Source: Vermamoeba vermiformis
Lineage: Eukaryota; Tubulinea; Echinamoebida
Reading direction: 5' to 3'
DNA length: 64,000 nt
Assembly (NCBI GenBank): GCA_045837725.1
Contig: JBEWZL010000049.1
Span: forward strand, 62,001-126,000
Both the position numbers and the translations under genes were made by a program. Below the pieces are notes generated by a model that was not told the DNA's origin, ran no database searches, and worked only from the letters and a program-made list of their open reading frames with translations. Positions 33,479 to 44,454 of this stretch are shown here, piece by piece. The stretch's first letter is position 1, and every line of letters starts with the position of its first letter.

Positions 33479-36400
33479 TGCACAGCACTGACGCAGGCTC
33501 TGTTAGTGTTGTGGCATCAATCAACAAAGAGTCTACAACTAAATCTACGTCCGAAACCGAAAAGAAGGCCCGCGCTACTCCGTGCTACGCTCCTGCTATC
33601 TTGAATGGAAAAGAAGTCCTCGTCATGATCGACACTGGCGCCTCTGCAACACTTATCAACTCTCCAATGGCCATTAACATCTTGGGTAAAGGCTTTAAAA
33701 TGAAGCCTTACAATGACGGTCCTCTCGCCGGCGTCACAAATCAATCACTGAAAATTCTCGGAGTTACTCCAATCGAATTGACGTTTGCCGGCCTTCGGGT
33801 CACTCGTCAATTTGTCATCGCTGAAGGCCTTAATACTGATGTCATCTTTGGTAACGACACTCTTCTGGATCTGGAGCTCTCAGTCAGTTTCTACAAACGA
33901 CGCATCAAGTCTCGACATGGTAGAGTACCAATGACCTGTACAACCCAGGACGGACTGCTATTCCAACGGCAACGTCTTGCTTGTCCAGTGGATCTAGAAT
34001 TGCCGCCTAGATCTGGTACGCACTTCGGTGTGAACGTCAATGTGGCTCCGGGTACTACTATCACTTTCGCGCCGAACGAAGAAGTGCTTCAGGAGACCAG
34101 CATACGCGTAGCTGGCACTCTTGATATCGTATCAACTGACGGATTAATTATGGTCAACGTGGTGAATCCAACAATTTTTCCGATCACGTTAGAGAAAGGA
34201 AGAATACTCGGATCCGTCGAACCCATATTGCAATACGACTTCATCAATAATATTCAAGAACAAGCAAAAGATAAGCAACTTAAGGAATTAACGGAAGAAG
34301 AATTTCTCGCGCAATTCGACTTCGATCTCGATCTAACTGCGCAGCAGATCGAAGAGTTGAAACAAATACTTCTGGATTTTCGCGACAGATTTATCAACAA
34401 AATAGAACGCATAGAAGGTCTACAAACAAACGTCTATCACTCCATCATCACAAATCCAAACGAGATCGTGCAAAAACAACCTTACTCTTATGGCCCTGCT
34501 CAACGCGCAATTATCGACAAAGAAATCGACGAAATGGAAGCTGCTGGTATTATTCAACGCTCCTCTTCACCCTGGGCATCGCCTGTCGTACTCGTCAAAA
34601 AGAAGGATGGATCTACTCGTTTCTGCATCGACTATCGCGCTCTCAACAAAATCACTCGACGTGATATGTATCCGCTTCCACGCCTGGATCACACTATTGA
34701 TTCGCTGGTGGGAAATTACTATTTTTCGACAATGGATTGCGTCTCCGGTTATTGGCAAATTTTAATGAACCCGCTGGATGTGCCCAAAACTGCTTTCGTC
34801 ACTCACCGTGGTCTTCACGAATTCAAAGTAATGCCTTTTGGTTTGGTCAACGCCCCTATGACTTTTCAACGCTCAATGGATATGATTCTAAGTGGTTTGA
34901 AGTACGAGATCTGCCTCGTTTATTTGGACGATATTATTGTCTTTGGTAAAACTTGGGAAGAACACTGCGTTAATTTGCGAACGGTTCTCACCCGTTTGCG
35001 CGACGCTGGTATTTATCTCAAGCCGAAGAAATGTCACTTTGCGAAAAAATCAATCACTTTTCTTGGACACGTCATCTCGTCAGAAGGTGCTGCCGCAACT
35101 CCCGACAAAATCAAGGCCGTTCAACAGTTCCCGACGCCTCAGAACCCCGATGACGTTCGCTCATACCTTGGCTTGGTTGGTTTTTATCGACACTTCATCA
35201 AAAACATGGCTGAAATCGCACAACCGCTCAACGCGCTACTGAAAGAAAATATAACTTGGAAATGGACAGAAGTCGAAGACAACGCGTTCAACAAACTCAA
35301 AGAAGCGCTTACTACCGCTCCCGTGCTTGGCTTACCCGATTATTCTCAGAATTTCATCCTCACTACTGATGCTTCGAACAAAGGTATTGGTGGCATCTTA
35401 TCGCAATTCCAGAATGGCAAAGAACGCGTAATTGGCTACTATTCGCGCAAGCTCAACAGCGCCGAAAAGAATTACCCTATCACGGAAAAAGAAGCTCTCG
35501 CTATGGTCAAGTCTATTCAACACTTTCGCCCGTATCTCTATGGTCGACGTTTCACGCTTGTCACGGATCATCAAGCCCTGGTCTATCTGCATTCGAACAA
35601 GGCTCCCACTGGTCGCTTAGCAAGATGGCAAAATTCGCTTATGGATTACGACTTTGACGTAATATACCGCCGTGGTTCCCAAAATGGTAATGCGGATGCA
35701 CTCTCCAGATATCCGCTCTCGACAATTTCCTCAGTTACGCAACAAGCTTTTTGGACAAAAGAAGAAATGGAGAAAGCACAACAGAACGACGAATCGATAA
35801 GTTTCCTCTACGACTATTTTCTACATGGAGATCTACCAAAAGACAATCTCAAACGATTTATCGCGCTTACTCATCGCAACGAATTCTTAATAGACAATGG
35901 ACTTCTCTATCGACTCCGCCATAATCAATTTATTCAAGAAACAACTCGACAACTGGTGGTCCCGAAGGAATTTCGCAAGCAAGTTTTGGATCAAGCTCAC
36001 AGCTCGCCTCTCGCCGCGCACTTTGGATTCAACAAGACTTACTACCGCCTACGTGAACACTTCTACTGGCCCAACATGATGCGAGACACGAACGAATATA
36101 TTTCCGCCTGTGCCTCGTGTGGTGCTCGTAAAATTACTCCGCTCAAGCCGATCGGCGATCTGCAGTCGTACGATCCGCGAGAGCCATTCGACATCATCTC
36201 AATCGACTTGGTTGGTCCTCTCCCGAAGACTAAAAATGGCTACAAATACATTCTGGTTATTCAAGACTTATTTAGCAAGTGGGTGGAAGCGTTTCCGCTT
36301 AAATCGAAGAAATCTCACTACATCGCGTCAAGACTCATCAAGGACATCGTCTGCCGGTTTGGTTCCCCTCGACAAATCCTCTCTGATCGCGGTACGGAAT

Positions 36401-37416
36401 TTCTGAATCAGATCGTCGCAGAAATTTGCAAAGTTATTGGATCAGTTAAAATTTTCACTGCTCCTTATCACCCGCAAGCTGATGGACAGGTCGAACGCTT
36501 CAACAAAACGCTTCAAGATGGTCTCTATCACTACGTCAACGATAACTCCGACAATTGGGACGAATTTATTCCGCACGTGCTCTTCGCCTACAGAATAACG
36601 GCTCAGACTTCAACGAAAGTATCGCCCTTCGAAATACTCTTTGGAAGAATCGCTCGCACTCCGCTCCTCAACGGAATTATTGACCCATCACGCGATCTAC
36701 ATCTCGACATGTCAAGTTACGTCGCTGAGATCTCTGCCAGATTTCTACAAGCCTACGAACTCGTCAAGGACAACATCACCAACTCACAATCACGCATGGC
36801 CTACTACTACAACATGAATCGACGCGACTACGAATTTAAAGTTGGCGACTACGTGTGGCATCGAAATTTCACCGCTGGAAAACTCGAAGAGAAATGGTTT
36901 GGCCCGTATATCATCACGAAGAAACTCTCGGATCTCAACTACAAGATTCAAGACCCTGCTCGTAAGAAGAAAGCTAAAGTGGTTAACGTCAATCAGATCA
37001 AACTCTTCACTTCTCGTTTCGAAATGGACCCTGACGCCCGCGACAAAGAAGAAGAAAAGAACAACGCTACGCCTATCAACAAGCCCGTCACTCCCAAAGT
37101 AACGAAAGAAGATTCTCCGTCTGAAATTTCTCCGCCTGCTCGATCCAACGATCAACTCACTCAACTTGGTTTACTACTACTTCAACTTCGCCGTACTTTC
37201 GAAGACACTCTCAACTATGGCATCACTGCTATCAAACGACAACTCTCGGAATTACTCTGCGTCGGATCAATTTACATCAAGTCATCGCGCCTCAACGAAA
37301 AGTTTAAACGTCAACTCTCTCAGCTCAAGACTCGCCCCGACATCCTGCTTTTCCTACAACGCATCACGTCAAACTTCAACACGGAATTTCAAGAAGAACT
37401 GCAACGCTCGTCTTAA
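33478..37416 (+). CDS. pol: Pol of the Ty3/gypsy element
   Basis: 1,312 residues in one frame: aspartic protease (MIDTGASATLIN), reverse transcriptase (YLDDII), RNase H (TTDASNKGIGG), integrase zinc region (HSSPLAAHFGFNKTYYRLREH followed by CASC) and integrase core. The domain order is that of Ty3/gypsy. No chromodomain is recognised in the C-terminal extension. Confidence 0.93.
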   Translation: MHSTDAGSVSVVASINKESTTKSTSETEKKARATPCYAPAILNGKEVLVMIDTGASATLINSPMAINILGKGFKMKPYNDGPLAGVTNQSLKILGVTPIELTFAGLRVTRQFVIAEGLNTDVIFGNDTLLDLELSVSFYKRRIKSRHGRVPMTCTTQDGLLFQRQRLACPVDLELPPRSGTHFGVNVNVAPGTTITFAPNEEVLQETSIRVAGTLDIVSTDGLIMVNVVNPTIFPITLEKGRILGSVEPILQYDFINNIQEQAKDKQLKELTEEEFLAQFDFDLDLTAQQIEELKQILLDFRDRFINKIERIEGLQTNVYHSIITNPNEIVQKQPYSYGPAQRAIIDKEIDEMEAAGIIQRSSSPWASPVVLVKKKDGSTRFCIDYRALNKITRRDMYPLPRLDHTIDSLVGNYYFSTMDCVSGYWQILMNPLDVPKTAFVTHRGLHEFKVMPFGLVNAPMTFQRSMDMILSGLKYEICLVYLDDIIVFGKTWEEHCVNLRTVLTRLRDAGIYLKPKKCHFAKKSITFLGHVISSEGAAATPDKIKAVQQFPTPQNPDDVRSYLGLVGFYRHFIKNMAEIAQPLNALLKENITWKWTEVEDNAFNKLKEALTTAPVLGLPDYSQNFILTTDASNKGIGGILSQFQNGKERVIGYYSRKLNSAEKNYPITEKEALAMVKSIQHFRPYLYGRRFTLVTDHQALVYLHSNKAPTGRLARWQNSLMDYDFDVIYRRGSQNGNADALSRYPLSTISSVTQQAFWTKEEMEKAQQNDESISFLYDYFLHGDLPKDNLKRFIALTHRNEFLIDNGLLYRLRHNQFIQETTRQLVVPKEFRKQVLDQAHSSPLAAHFGFNKTYYRLREHFYWPNMMRDTNEYISACASCGARKITPLKPIGDLQSYDPREPFDIISIDLVGPLPKTKNGYKYILVIQDLFSKWVEAFPLKSKKSHYIASRLIKDIVCRFGSPRQILSDRGTEFLNQIVAEICKVIGSVKIFTAPYHPQADGQVERFNKTLQDGLYHYVNDNSDNWDEFIPHVLFAYRITAQTSTKVSPFEILFGRIARTPLLNGIIDPSRDLHLDMSSYVAEISARFLQAYELVKDNITNSQSRMAYYYNMNRRDYEFKVGDYVWHRNFTAGKLEEKWFGPYIITKKLSDLNYKIQDPARKKKAKVVNVNQIKLFTSRFEMDPDARDKEEEKNNATPINKPVTPKVTKEDSPSEISPPARSNDQLTQLGLLLLQLRRTFEDTLNYGITAIKRQLSELLCVGSIYIKSSRLNEKFKRQLSQLKTRPDILLFLQRITSNFNTEFQEELQRSS

Positions 37417-37428
37417 AGGGGAGGGAAG

Positions 37429-37675
37429 TGTCATAGATCCATGACTTTAATTAATCTCTACTCCTCGCTGGTTGCACGACTCCTTGGTGCTCTACTCCTT
37501 GGTGTTGGCTCTCCGCGTGGCTTGGTCAATCCGCCTGGATTATTCCGCTCTTTAACCTAATATGGAAATACGTATAAAATATAAATATCTTGTACTTACG
37601 CTATTCACTCGGTTCAATAAATACAATACATACGAACACAGCTCTTTAAATCACTTATTTATTTGTTCTATTACA
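37429..37675 (+). repeat. Right LTR of the Ty3/gypsy element
   Basis: 247 bp, matches the left LTR base for base as far as I can read, and is followed by the duplicated ACAG. Confidence 0.95.
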
Positions 37676-39174
37676 ACAGTAGTAAAAGGGGCTGGTCAAT
37701 TATTTGGAGAAGCTATTCGATCGCTAATCAACTTGCAATCGCTGTATTTTACTCGGGTGAAGGTGCATCCGGATGAAGTTCAGTATTTATCAGATGGCTT
37801 GAAAGCAAACAAATCGATTCAAAAACTCATGTTATATGACTGTGCTGAATCGTGGTGCATATTGAACGGCTTTTTCGAAGAAAACAAATCTATACAAGTG
37901 CTGTCATTTTCCGAACATTCACCTGGAATTTCCACGATCAACAATTCACTCGATGGATTAAAATATACTAAGACATTGAAAGAGTTGCATATAGACTCCG
38001 ATTATCCATTCAATCGGACAGCTATAACAAGTTTGGCGGAAGGTCTTAGATCCAACAGTTCGATAACTAGCTTGCACCTCGTAGCCAAGATCAATAATGA
38101 AGTGTTAGAAATATTATGTGATGCATTGAAAGATAATAAGATTGTTCGGACATTGAATCTGGCGGGCAATGAATACACATCCGTTCCTGCAACAATTTTC
38201 CAGATCAGCTCGTTAACGGACCTGATGTTAGGAGAACCAGAGCACCCGATCTCAGAGGGATTTACAAAAGAATTCGGCGAGGCGCTACGACGCAATAAAA
38301 GCCTTAAAAGGCTATCTTTGCAAGTCTCATCGAACGACGGATGCAGAGCAATAGCAGACGGACTGAAAGGAAATGATACGCTATATCAACTAATATTATT
38401 ATTGCATAATGTGGATGACGCATCTATTCGGTATTATGGTTCAGTTTTGGAGACACATCCGAGTATCGAGAATCTTATGACTGGTGACTATGCCTGTCAA
38501 GGCTCTATAATTGGAACGATGGTTGATATTATTAAGAAAAATACTAAATTGGAATGCATTGCAGTGATTGGCCAGTACAACGACAATATCGACAGGTTCG
38601 TGGATGCACTCAAAGAAAATAACACGTTAAAATCCCTTGAAGTAAGCATAACCGATGATATGCCCCTGATTATATACCGCGAAGAACAATTTATACCCTT
38701 ATTTGAAGTCAATTATTCCTTGATCCATTTGGGCTTTTTCGGCGCTCCTGTTGAAAAATACTTAATGCGGAATAGAATCTTTCAGCAAGAAATGTACGAG
38801 AATACTATGGTTGTGATACATAGTATAGCACGAGATTCGTCGATGATAGCTTTGATCCCGCCTGAGATCTGGATCAACGTGTTTAAGTACTTACGTTATC
38901 CTGGCTTAAAGTCATTCGAATCTATTGCACGCAAAATATTTGACAAATACAAATAAATAAATTGTCGAAAGGATGTAGTACTCGATCACCGAAAATGTTC
39001 TTCTTCCAGATCGATTTCCAGGATCGAAGTATCCGCGAGGGTTTACCTGTTAGTAGATTCGCAGCGTAACGGACAAGTGTCTTCTAAACTTTCGTTTATT
39101 ATGCAAATGAATACTAGTCCTATTAGATTTTGTTCTAAAAGTACGTGTTAGTACTACGAGTGTTGATAGTATCA

Positions 39175-40908
39175 TTACAATAACGTTACCTTCTTAACCT
39201 CTCTTCGCTTCAACTTAGCCTCGAGTTTTCTTTGTTGCTCAGGAGTCATGTTCTCCATGCGCTTCTCTAACTTTTCTTTTTCAGCACGTTCTTTCTCAAG
39301 TCTTCGTTGTTGAGCAGCCTAGATCCAGCGTCAAAAAGTCTGAGCAGAGAACAATTATACTGGCTTGTCTTACCTCCTCGCGTTGTTGGCGAGTCTCTTT
39401 CAAGCTCTTTTGGACGATCTTCTGTCTCTTTTGCGTGGCAGCTTGTTTAGCCTAAGTCGAACATGAGCACATCCACGGATCTGAAGTGGGCCAGCAGACT
39501 TACTCTATCGGACAACTTGGTTCTGCCAATCAAATCAACCAAGAAGAAAATCATCTTGAAGATAGTGACGTGTCGGCCCATATCGCTCAATGGCGGCATT
39601 CGCAACACAAATCGCAAAATCTTCGGGCTGTAATTGGCGCGTTGAGCATCTACATCATAATCATGTAAACACCGGCTACTTACTACTTGGGGTCCACGGC
39701 GAACTGGTCAGTGAAGTGCACGAAGACGATGTCCTTGTCGAATGATTGGAGGGTCTTGGCGACGTCTCCGGTCAAAATAGTCGAGACCATTTCACTGCAG
39801 TCAGACAACAACACTTTGCCCTTAGGGACTGCTTCGTGATTAACGGTAGTGGCCAAGGATTCCTACAATACAAATAGTAAGTCATAAGACAGAAGGTAGG
39901 TGCGAGGGACCGTACCAAGTCAGGGTACTCCTTTTGGTATTGACGCTTCTCGTTCTTGGGCACGAGCGCAAAGACGAAGGGCTCCATGGCATCGTCGTTC
40001 ATAGGAATGTCAATAATAACCTCGTCTTGAGATCTGCTGACAATGCTGTACAAGCCACTCAACAAGTCGTGACGTTTGTGCATCTAGGCAAGGTGGTCAA
40101 TCACGGGCCATAAAGCTTCATTATTAGACATACCTTGAGGGTGAATTGAGCACCAATGCAGTTAGCTCGACCAGTGCAGTGAGCAACAAAGCGTGCTTGA
40201 CTTTCTTTGACCAACAAAGTGTTAGCGGCCTCGCCAACTTTGCTGAATTGTTCTTCGAGGGTGGCACGATAAGTCTTAGCCCTGCAATGTTATTGATATT
40301 AGCACACCTCGTCTTCGTAGAATATCGATTTACTCACCAAGCGAGAGCATAAGCTTCGTTTTGGTTCTTGCCAACAAACGAGTACATGATGTAAACTACG
40401 ACGAAGGCAACAATGCCGATCTCCATGTAATAATTTGATGGGCCTTTAGACTCATTTAGGAGCACATCATCTAATAAAATACTATTAATACAAATATGGC
40501 ATTAATTTTTGCCTGGCAGGTCACGTACTAATAGGGATCTCAGGTTTGACAGGTGCAGATGGCTTCGTGGGCTTTTGTTTTACTTCCTCAACACCAACAA
40601 ACTCGTCATCGTCATATTCATCATCCTCCTATTTTTTAGAAATTTTTGTAAGGACACGGCTCGTTATACAAGCGAAAACAAGTTGATCCAAAAAAATTTT
40701 TGTTCTCGGTAGTGCTATTTTACTGCTGTATTACCTCCGCCGATCTCTTGGACAAAACTGTATAAATCAAGATATTAATTACCGATACGAATCAATGCTA
40801 ATCCGATCCCTCGTTGGTGACGTGGATTGGTTACTTACCCGGAGTGAATGCTGAAGCAAGCACAACAAATATAACAAAAATAGACAATAGTTTCGTTGTT
40901 GTCTTCAT
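39175..40908 (-). CDS. CCDC47: CCDC47-like ER membrane protein
   Basis: About nine exons. Signal peptide MKTTTKLLSIFVIFVVLASAF, an acidic luminal stretch (EDDEYDDDEFVGVEE), one membrane helix (YYMEIGIVAFVVVYIMYSFVG), then the conserved cytosolic domain (YRATLEEQFSKVG, ARFVAHCTGRANCIGAQFTL, RHDLLSGLYSIVSRSQDEVIIDI, KILRFVLRMPPLSDMGRHVTIF) and a basic coiled-coil tail with MTPEEQRKLEAKLKRRE. In animals CCDC47 is part of the PAT/multipass translocon complex, binding ribosomes at the ER and helping multi-pass membrane proteins insert. Domain order and length fit. The exon around 39500-39620 lies between two introns and is easy to overlook. Confidence 0.87.
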
Positions 40909-41372
40909 GGCGAAATACAGAACAAGAAAGAAAATAAATTAATTATGAAATTTAAATTAGACCAAAAATAACGAAAACCAAAGACTAATAGCTAGATGAC
41001 TAAGCAATACGCATTATATAGCCTCTATATGTACTAAGGCGCGTGAGCAAAAAGAGATACGATCGGAGGGAATCGAACCCCCTAAGCGAGGACTGGTCAA
41101 CTTCAGTCTTTAACCATGAGTCGCCATTTTTACTACACAACCACCAAACAAAGGTATGAACATTACCCATCCTTTGACTCTTCCCAAGTTCCGAGACCGT
41201 TTTGCATCTTTTTTACGAAGCCTGATGCAGTCTCGTACTACTTAAATAAATCGATATTGCAATGTATCAGCGATAATAATGCTCCTGAAAATTATTGCAA
41301 TGCTATGAATAATTAAAGGCTTCTATAATCAAAATATCTTCCTATTGAACTCACCGTAATTATTTTTTTCAG
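40909..41372. other. Divergent intergenic region containing a tRNA-like locus
   Basis: Lies between the divergent CCDC47-like and citrate synthase genes and must hold their promoters. Besides the tRNA-like element at 41054-41127, nothing coding is supported; the frame at 41116-41316 has no motif. Confidence 0.45.
41054..41127 (-). ncRNA. tRNA-like element with Pol III signals, probably degenerate
   Basis: On the minus strand an A-box-like TGGCGACTCATGG (41126-41114) and a perfect B box GGTTCGATTCC (41079-41069) lie at tRNA spacing. They are followed by TTTTT (41053-41049), a Pol III terminator. The T-arm folds (GGGGG/CCCTC with a seven-base loop) and an anticodon-arm-like stem GACTG/CAGTC is present, with an eight-base loop. 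The acceptor ends do not pair, so this is more likely a tRNA relic or a tRNA-derived Pol III gene than a working tRNA. No anticodon is assigned. Confidence 0.5.
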
Positions 41373-43423
41373 ATGTTGTCTACTCTCCGTTCATCAGTTG
41401 TTAAGGCCTTGGGCAAATCTAACGTTGTTCAGGTATAATTAATTATTCGAAGATAATTGCGGGGTATGAAATCTAATCCTCGTTTGCTGTAGACCTCTAA
41501 CAAGTCGATCTTCGGCTCCATTGCCTCTCGCTCTTATGCTACTCACCAAGACGAATCTGTAAGTATGCTTAAACTCGATATAGTGCAACGAAACGCGGCG
41601 AAGAAACAAATCTCATCCACACCCACAAAACCAGAAAACTTTTTAATGACCGATACAATAACCGGATAATTTTGCCTAATTATTTACCGTAATATAGCTG
41701 ATGTCATATTATTTATTTTCGTGCTCAGGAATAGGTCTGATTTTTATTTTTAAAAATAGGGCTTGAAGAAGCGTTTGAAGGAATTGATTCCTGCTAAGAG
41801 AGAGGAAGTCAAGGAAATCAGAACCAAGCTCGGTGCTAAGGTTTTGGGTACCTGCACTGTTGAACAAGTAAGATCCAATCGACTAGCCGTTGCGCGGGAT
41901 GCGATCGATCCAAAAATAGATAATTAATGCGTAATTTTATTAGGCCTACGCTGGTATGAGAGACGTTAAGGCTATGGTTTACGAGACCTCTTTGTTGGAC
42001 TCCAACGAGGTACGTTAACATTCCCATAAATCAATGCGGTGCCATCTGGAGTACAAGTCAAAACTCACGATCTTGTTACAGGGTATTCGTTTCCGTGGAT
42101 TCACCATCCCCGAGTTGCAAGAGAAGTTGCCCAAGGGCAAGGGTACTGAACCCCTCCCTGAGGCTTTGTTGTGGTTGATGATTACTGGCGAGGTTCCCAC
42201 TCAAGATCAAGTAAGCACGCCACTACATGCTCTCGAGCATCAATACAAACGGCTTTAGAGTCACTGCGGTACTAGAAGCAATCTACTTCTGATGGGACCG
42301 TGGTGCTAAAAGTCCGTGATATTCTTTTTTTATTTGTTTACTATCACATCCGACACGCGATCCGTATCTTTTTTGCGTCTAACTTTTGTTATTCTTTTAC
42401 TAGGCCAACGCTATTACCCACGAATTGCACAAGCGCAGCAAGCTCCCCAAGCACGTTGTTGACTTGTTGAACAACTTCCCCAAGCACCTCCACCCCATGT
42501 CTCAATTGTCTGCTGCCGTCACTGCCATGCAATCCGAGTCTCAATTCGCCAAGGCCTACCAATCTGGCACCAAGAAGACTGAGTACTGGGACTCTTCCTT
42601 CGAAGACACCTTGAACATTCTCGCCGCTTTGCCCGAGATTGCTGCTCGCATCTACAGAAACACCTACAAGGACGGCAAGCTCGCCGCTCACGACGCCAAG
42701 TTGGACTACAGCGCTAACTTCGCTCGCTTGTTGGGCTTCAACAACGCTCAATTCGACGACTTGATGCGCTTGTACTTGGTTATCCACAGCGACCACGAGG
42801 GTGGTAACGTCTCTGCCCACACTGTCCGCTTGGTCGGTTCTGCTTTGTCTGACCCTTACTTGGCCTTCGCTGCTGGTATGAACGGTCTTGCTGGTCCTTT
42901 GCACGGTCTTGCCAACCAAGAAGTTCTTCGTTTCTTGGTCGATCTCCAAAAGAAGATCGGTGTTGAAGAGCCCACTAAGGAGAAGTTGAGAACTGAAGTC
43001 TGGAACTTGCTCAAGGGTGGTCAAGTCGTCCCTGGCTACGGTCACGCCGTCTTGAGAAAGACTGATCCTCGTTACACCAGCCAACGTGAGTTCGCTTTGA
43101 AGCACTTGCCTCACGACTCTATGTTCAAGTTGGTCTCAAGACTCTACGAAGTCGTCCCTGACGTCTTGAGAGAACAAGGCAAGGCTAAGAACCCTTGGCC
43201 CAACGTTGACGCCCACTCTGGTGTCTTGCTCCAATACTTCGGTTTGAAGGAACACGAATACTACACCGTCTTGTTCGGTGTTTCCAGAGCCATTGGTGTC
43301 TTGTCTAGCTTGGTTTGGGACAGAGCTTTGGGTCTTCCTATTGAGAGACCTAAGTCAGTCACCACCGAGTGGATCAAGACTCACATGGTCAAGGAGAACT
43401 TCGTTGATCCCGATGAGCAGTAA
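41373..43423 (+). CDS. CS: Mitochondrial citrate synthase
   Basis: Six exons, the last (about 42404-43423) holding most of the protein, for about 470 residues. The N-terminus [19 protein letters not shown] is an amphipathic mitochondrial presequence. Catalytic residues are in place: His in [14 protein letters not shown], His in [16 protein letters not shown] and Asp in [11 protein letters not shown], matching His274, His320 and Asp375 of pig enzyme. It condenses acetyl-CoA with oxaloacetate at the entry of the TCA cycle. Codon use is strongly biased to forms such as AAC, AAG, CCC and TTG, as expected for a highly expressed gene. The 194-bp intron before the last exon contains a long imperfect hairpin. 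Confidence 0.97.
42249..42317 (+). other. Long imperfect hairpin in a citrate synthase intron
   Basis: ACGGCTTTAG pairs with CTAAAAGTCCGT (one bulge); CACTGCGGT (42262-42270) pairs with ACCGTGGTG (42297-42305), nine pairs including two G-U. After an internal loop, AGAAG (42274-42278) pairs with CTTCT (42286-42290) around a seven-base loop. The transcript would form a 69-nt hairpin with an asymmetric internal loop. It could be a small structured RNA or a microRNA-like precursor; no known class is recognised. Confidence 0.45.
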
Positions 43424-43557
43424 ACAAGATCTGGTTGAATCTGTTTCTGAATTGATGTGTAATTCGTTCAGTCGATATACAACTACAACCGTTTTTAAAT
43501 AAAAAGCTTTTAATATAATCGTTCTGTACATAATTTACAACAAGGGTTGGATCAAGG

Positions 43558-44337
43558 TTACAGATCGCTCAACGTGTCCTTTTTAGTCTTAGAGTCAGTT
43601 TTAGCTTTCTTTGTCGTTTTCTTTTTCTTCTCTTCACCTCCGTCTTCATCAGGTCCTTCGTCAGCTTTCCTCTTCCTTGCAACTTTCTTCTTTGGCTCTT
43701 GTTCGACTTGATCTGACAACTGCTTGTGTAACGACTTGTTACGTCGTGCGCATAGTAGAACACTGGAAGGTGTTAGGTACTAGTAGTAGAACGTATTCTA
43801 AAGGTGATTGGACTTACTCGTCGGGTCTGATAGTTGTTCGTTTCGCGTGTTTGGCAAACTGTTCTAGATCTTCCGCTACAACACCTAAAACCATAATTAA
43901 GTATGGCTTTGACGCAAATTAAATCCAATTACCAGCAAAATCGAGAAATACTTCGTTCAGCGCTGCGATCGCTTTCTTGGAAACTGTCAGATCCAAGTTC
44001 TTTTCTGCAAAGGCGTAATAATTGTTAGAAAATTAATCAAATAATATTAAAAAATACACTGAGGTTAGAACTACGCTGAAACTGATTTTACGGACGTCAG
44101 GATCAGAAGGAAAAAAATAAATGATTACTTTCTGCATAGTAAGGCATCTAGACATTTAATTTTCGTATGATTACCCTCATTATCGCATATTTTTCCAATG
44201 AAATAGTGTGTGGCTGCTTGTAATCGTAGTTTGTCGTTCGTTTCATCACCGACATCCGCGTACTCTTCTTCAAGTGCATTTACATCCTCTTGGTTGACTC
44301 CATCGCCACCGTCAAATCCTTCAAAATCATCGTCCAT
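43558..44337 (-). CDS. CENPS: CENP-S/MHF1-like histone-fold protein
   Basis: Four exons. The histone fold is spread over them: NDKLRLQAATHYFIGKICDNEG, then LDLTVSKKAIAALNEVFLDFAG, then EDLEQFAKHAKRTTIRPDD and VLLCARRNKSLHKQL. This matches CENP-S, which pairs with CENP-X at kinetochores and in the FANCM DNA-repair complex. An acidic N-terminus (MDDDFEGFDGGDG) precedes the fold, and a long Lys-rich tail (EEKKKKTTKKAKTDSKTKK) follows it, longer than in many homologues. An alternative ATG at 44385 would add 16 residues. Same strand as the surface-protein gene upstream. Confidence 0.85.
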
Positions 44338-44454
44338 AATGTTGACTGTGATCGTGCTCGAATTCAGGTAATTTTTTGGGCTCATTTTATGGTTTATTGG
44401 GAAAGGCGCTCGAAAAATTTGCTGACGAGATTCTCGCACTATTTATTCACTCCT

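Larger units (their letters stand above)
31647..37675 (+). mobile_element. Ty3/gypsy LTR retrotransposon, looks whole
   Basis: A 6,029-bp element bounded by two 247-bp LTRs that begin TGTCAT and end TTACA and look identical by eye. It is flanked by a 4-bp duplication ACAG. A primer-binding-site-like TGGCGACACC lies two bases inside the left LTR, and a purine tract precedes the right LTR. Gag and pol are each open along their whole length, in the usual Ty3/gypsy order with integrase last. Identical LTRs imply a very recent insertion. It lies inside a coding exon of a host LRR gene. Confidence 0.95.
31001..38956 (+). pseudogene. LRR protein gene interrupted by a retrotransposon
   Basis: Host exons: 31001-31019 (MSKMSN), 31205-31374 with a zinc-ribbon-like pair CPVCKSL...YYCPICNE, then 31430-31646. 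The coding sequence resumes at 37680 after the element and its 4-bp duplication and runs to 38956. The downstream part carries about ten RNI-type repeats (LQSLYFTRVKVHPDEV, VRTLNLAGNEYTSVP, LKRLSLQVSSNDG, LKSLEVSIT). It ends in an F-box-like LIPPEIWINVFKYLRYPGL segment. The frame is open on both sides of the insertion, so the gene was probably intact until recently, and other alleles may lack the insertion. An alternative start at 31147 is possible. Confidence 0.75.

Noticed and set aside
39486-39668. A 60-residue plus-strand open frame
   Set aside because: It is antisense to a CCDC47-like exon that supplies the conserved ILRFVLRMPPLSD segment.
42389-43114. A 241-residue open frame antisense to citrate synthase
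   Set aside because: It mirrors the strong codon bias of the sense gene, has no motif and no splice logic; the sense strand is certain.
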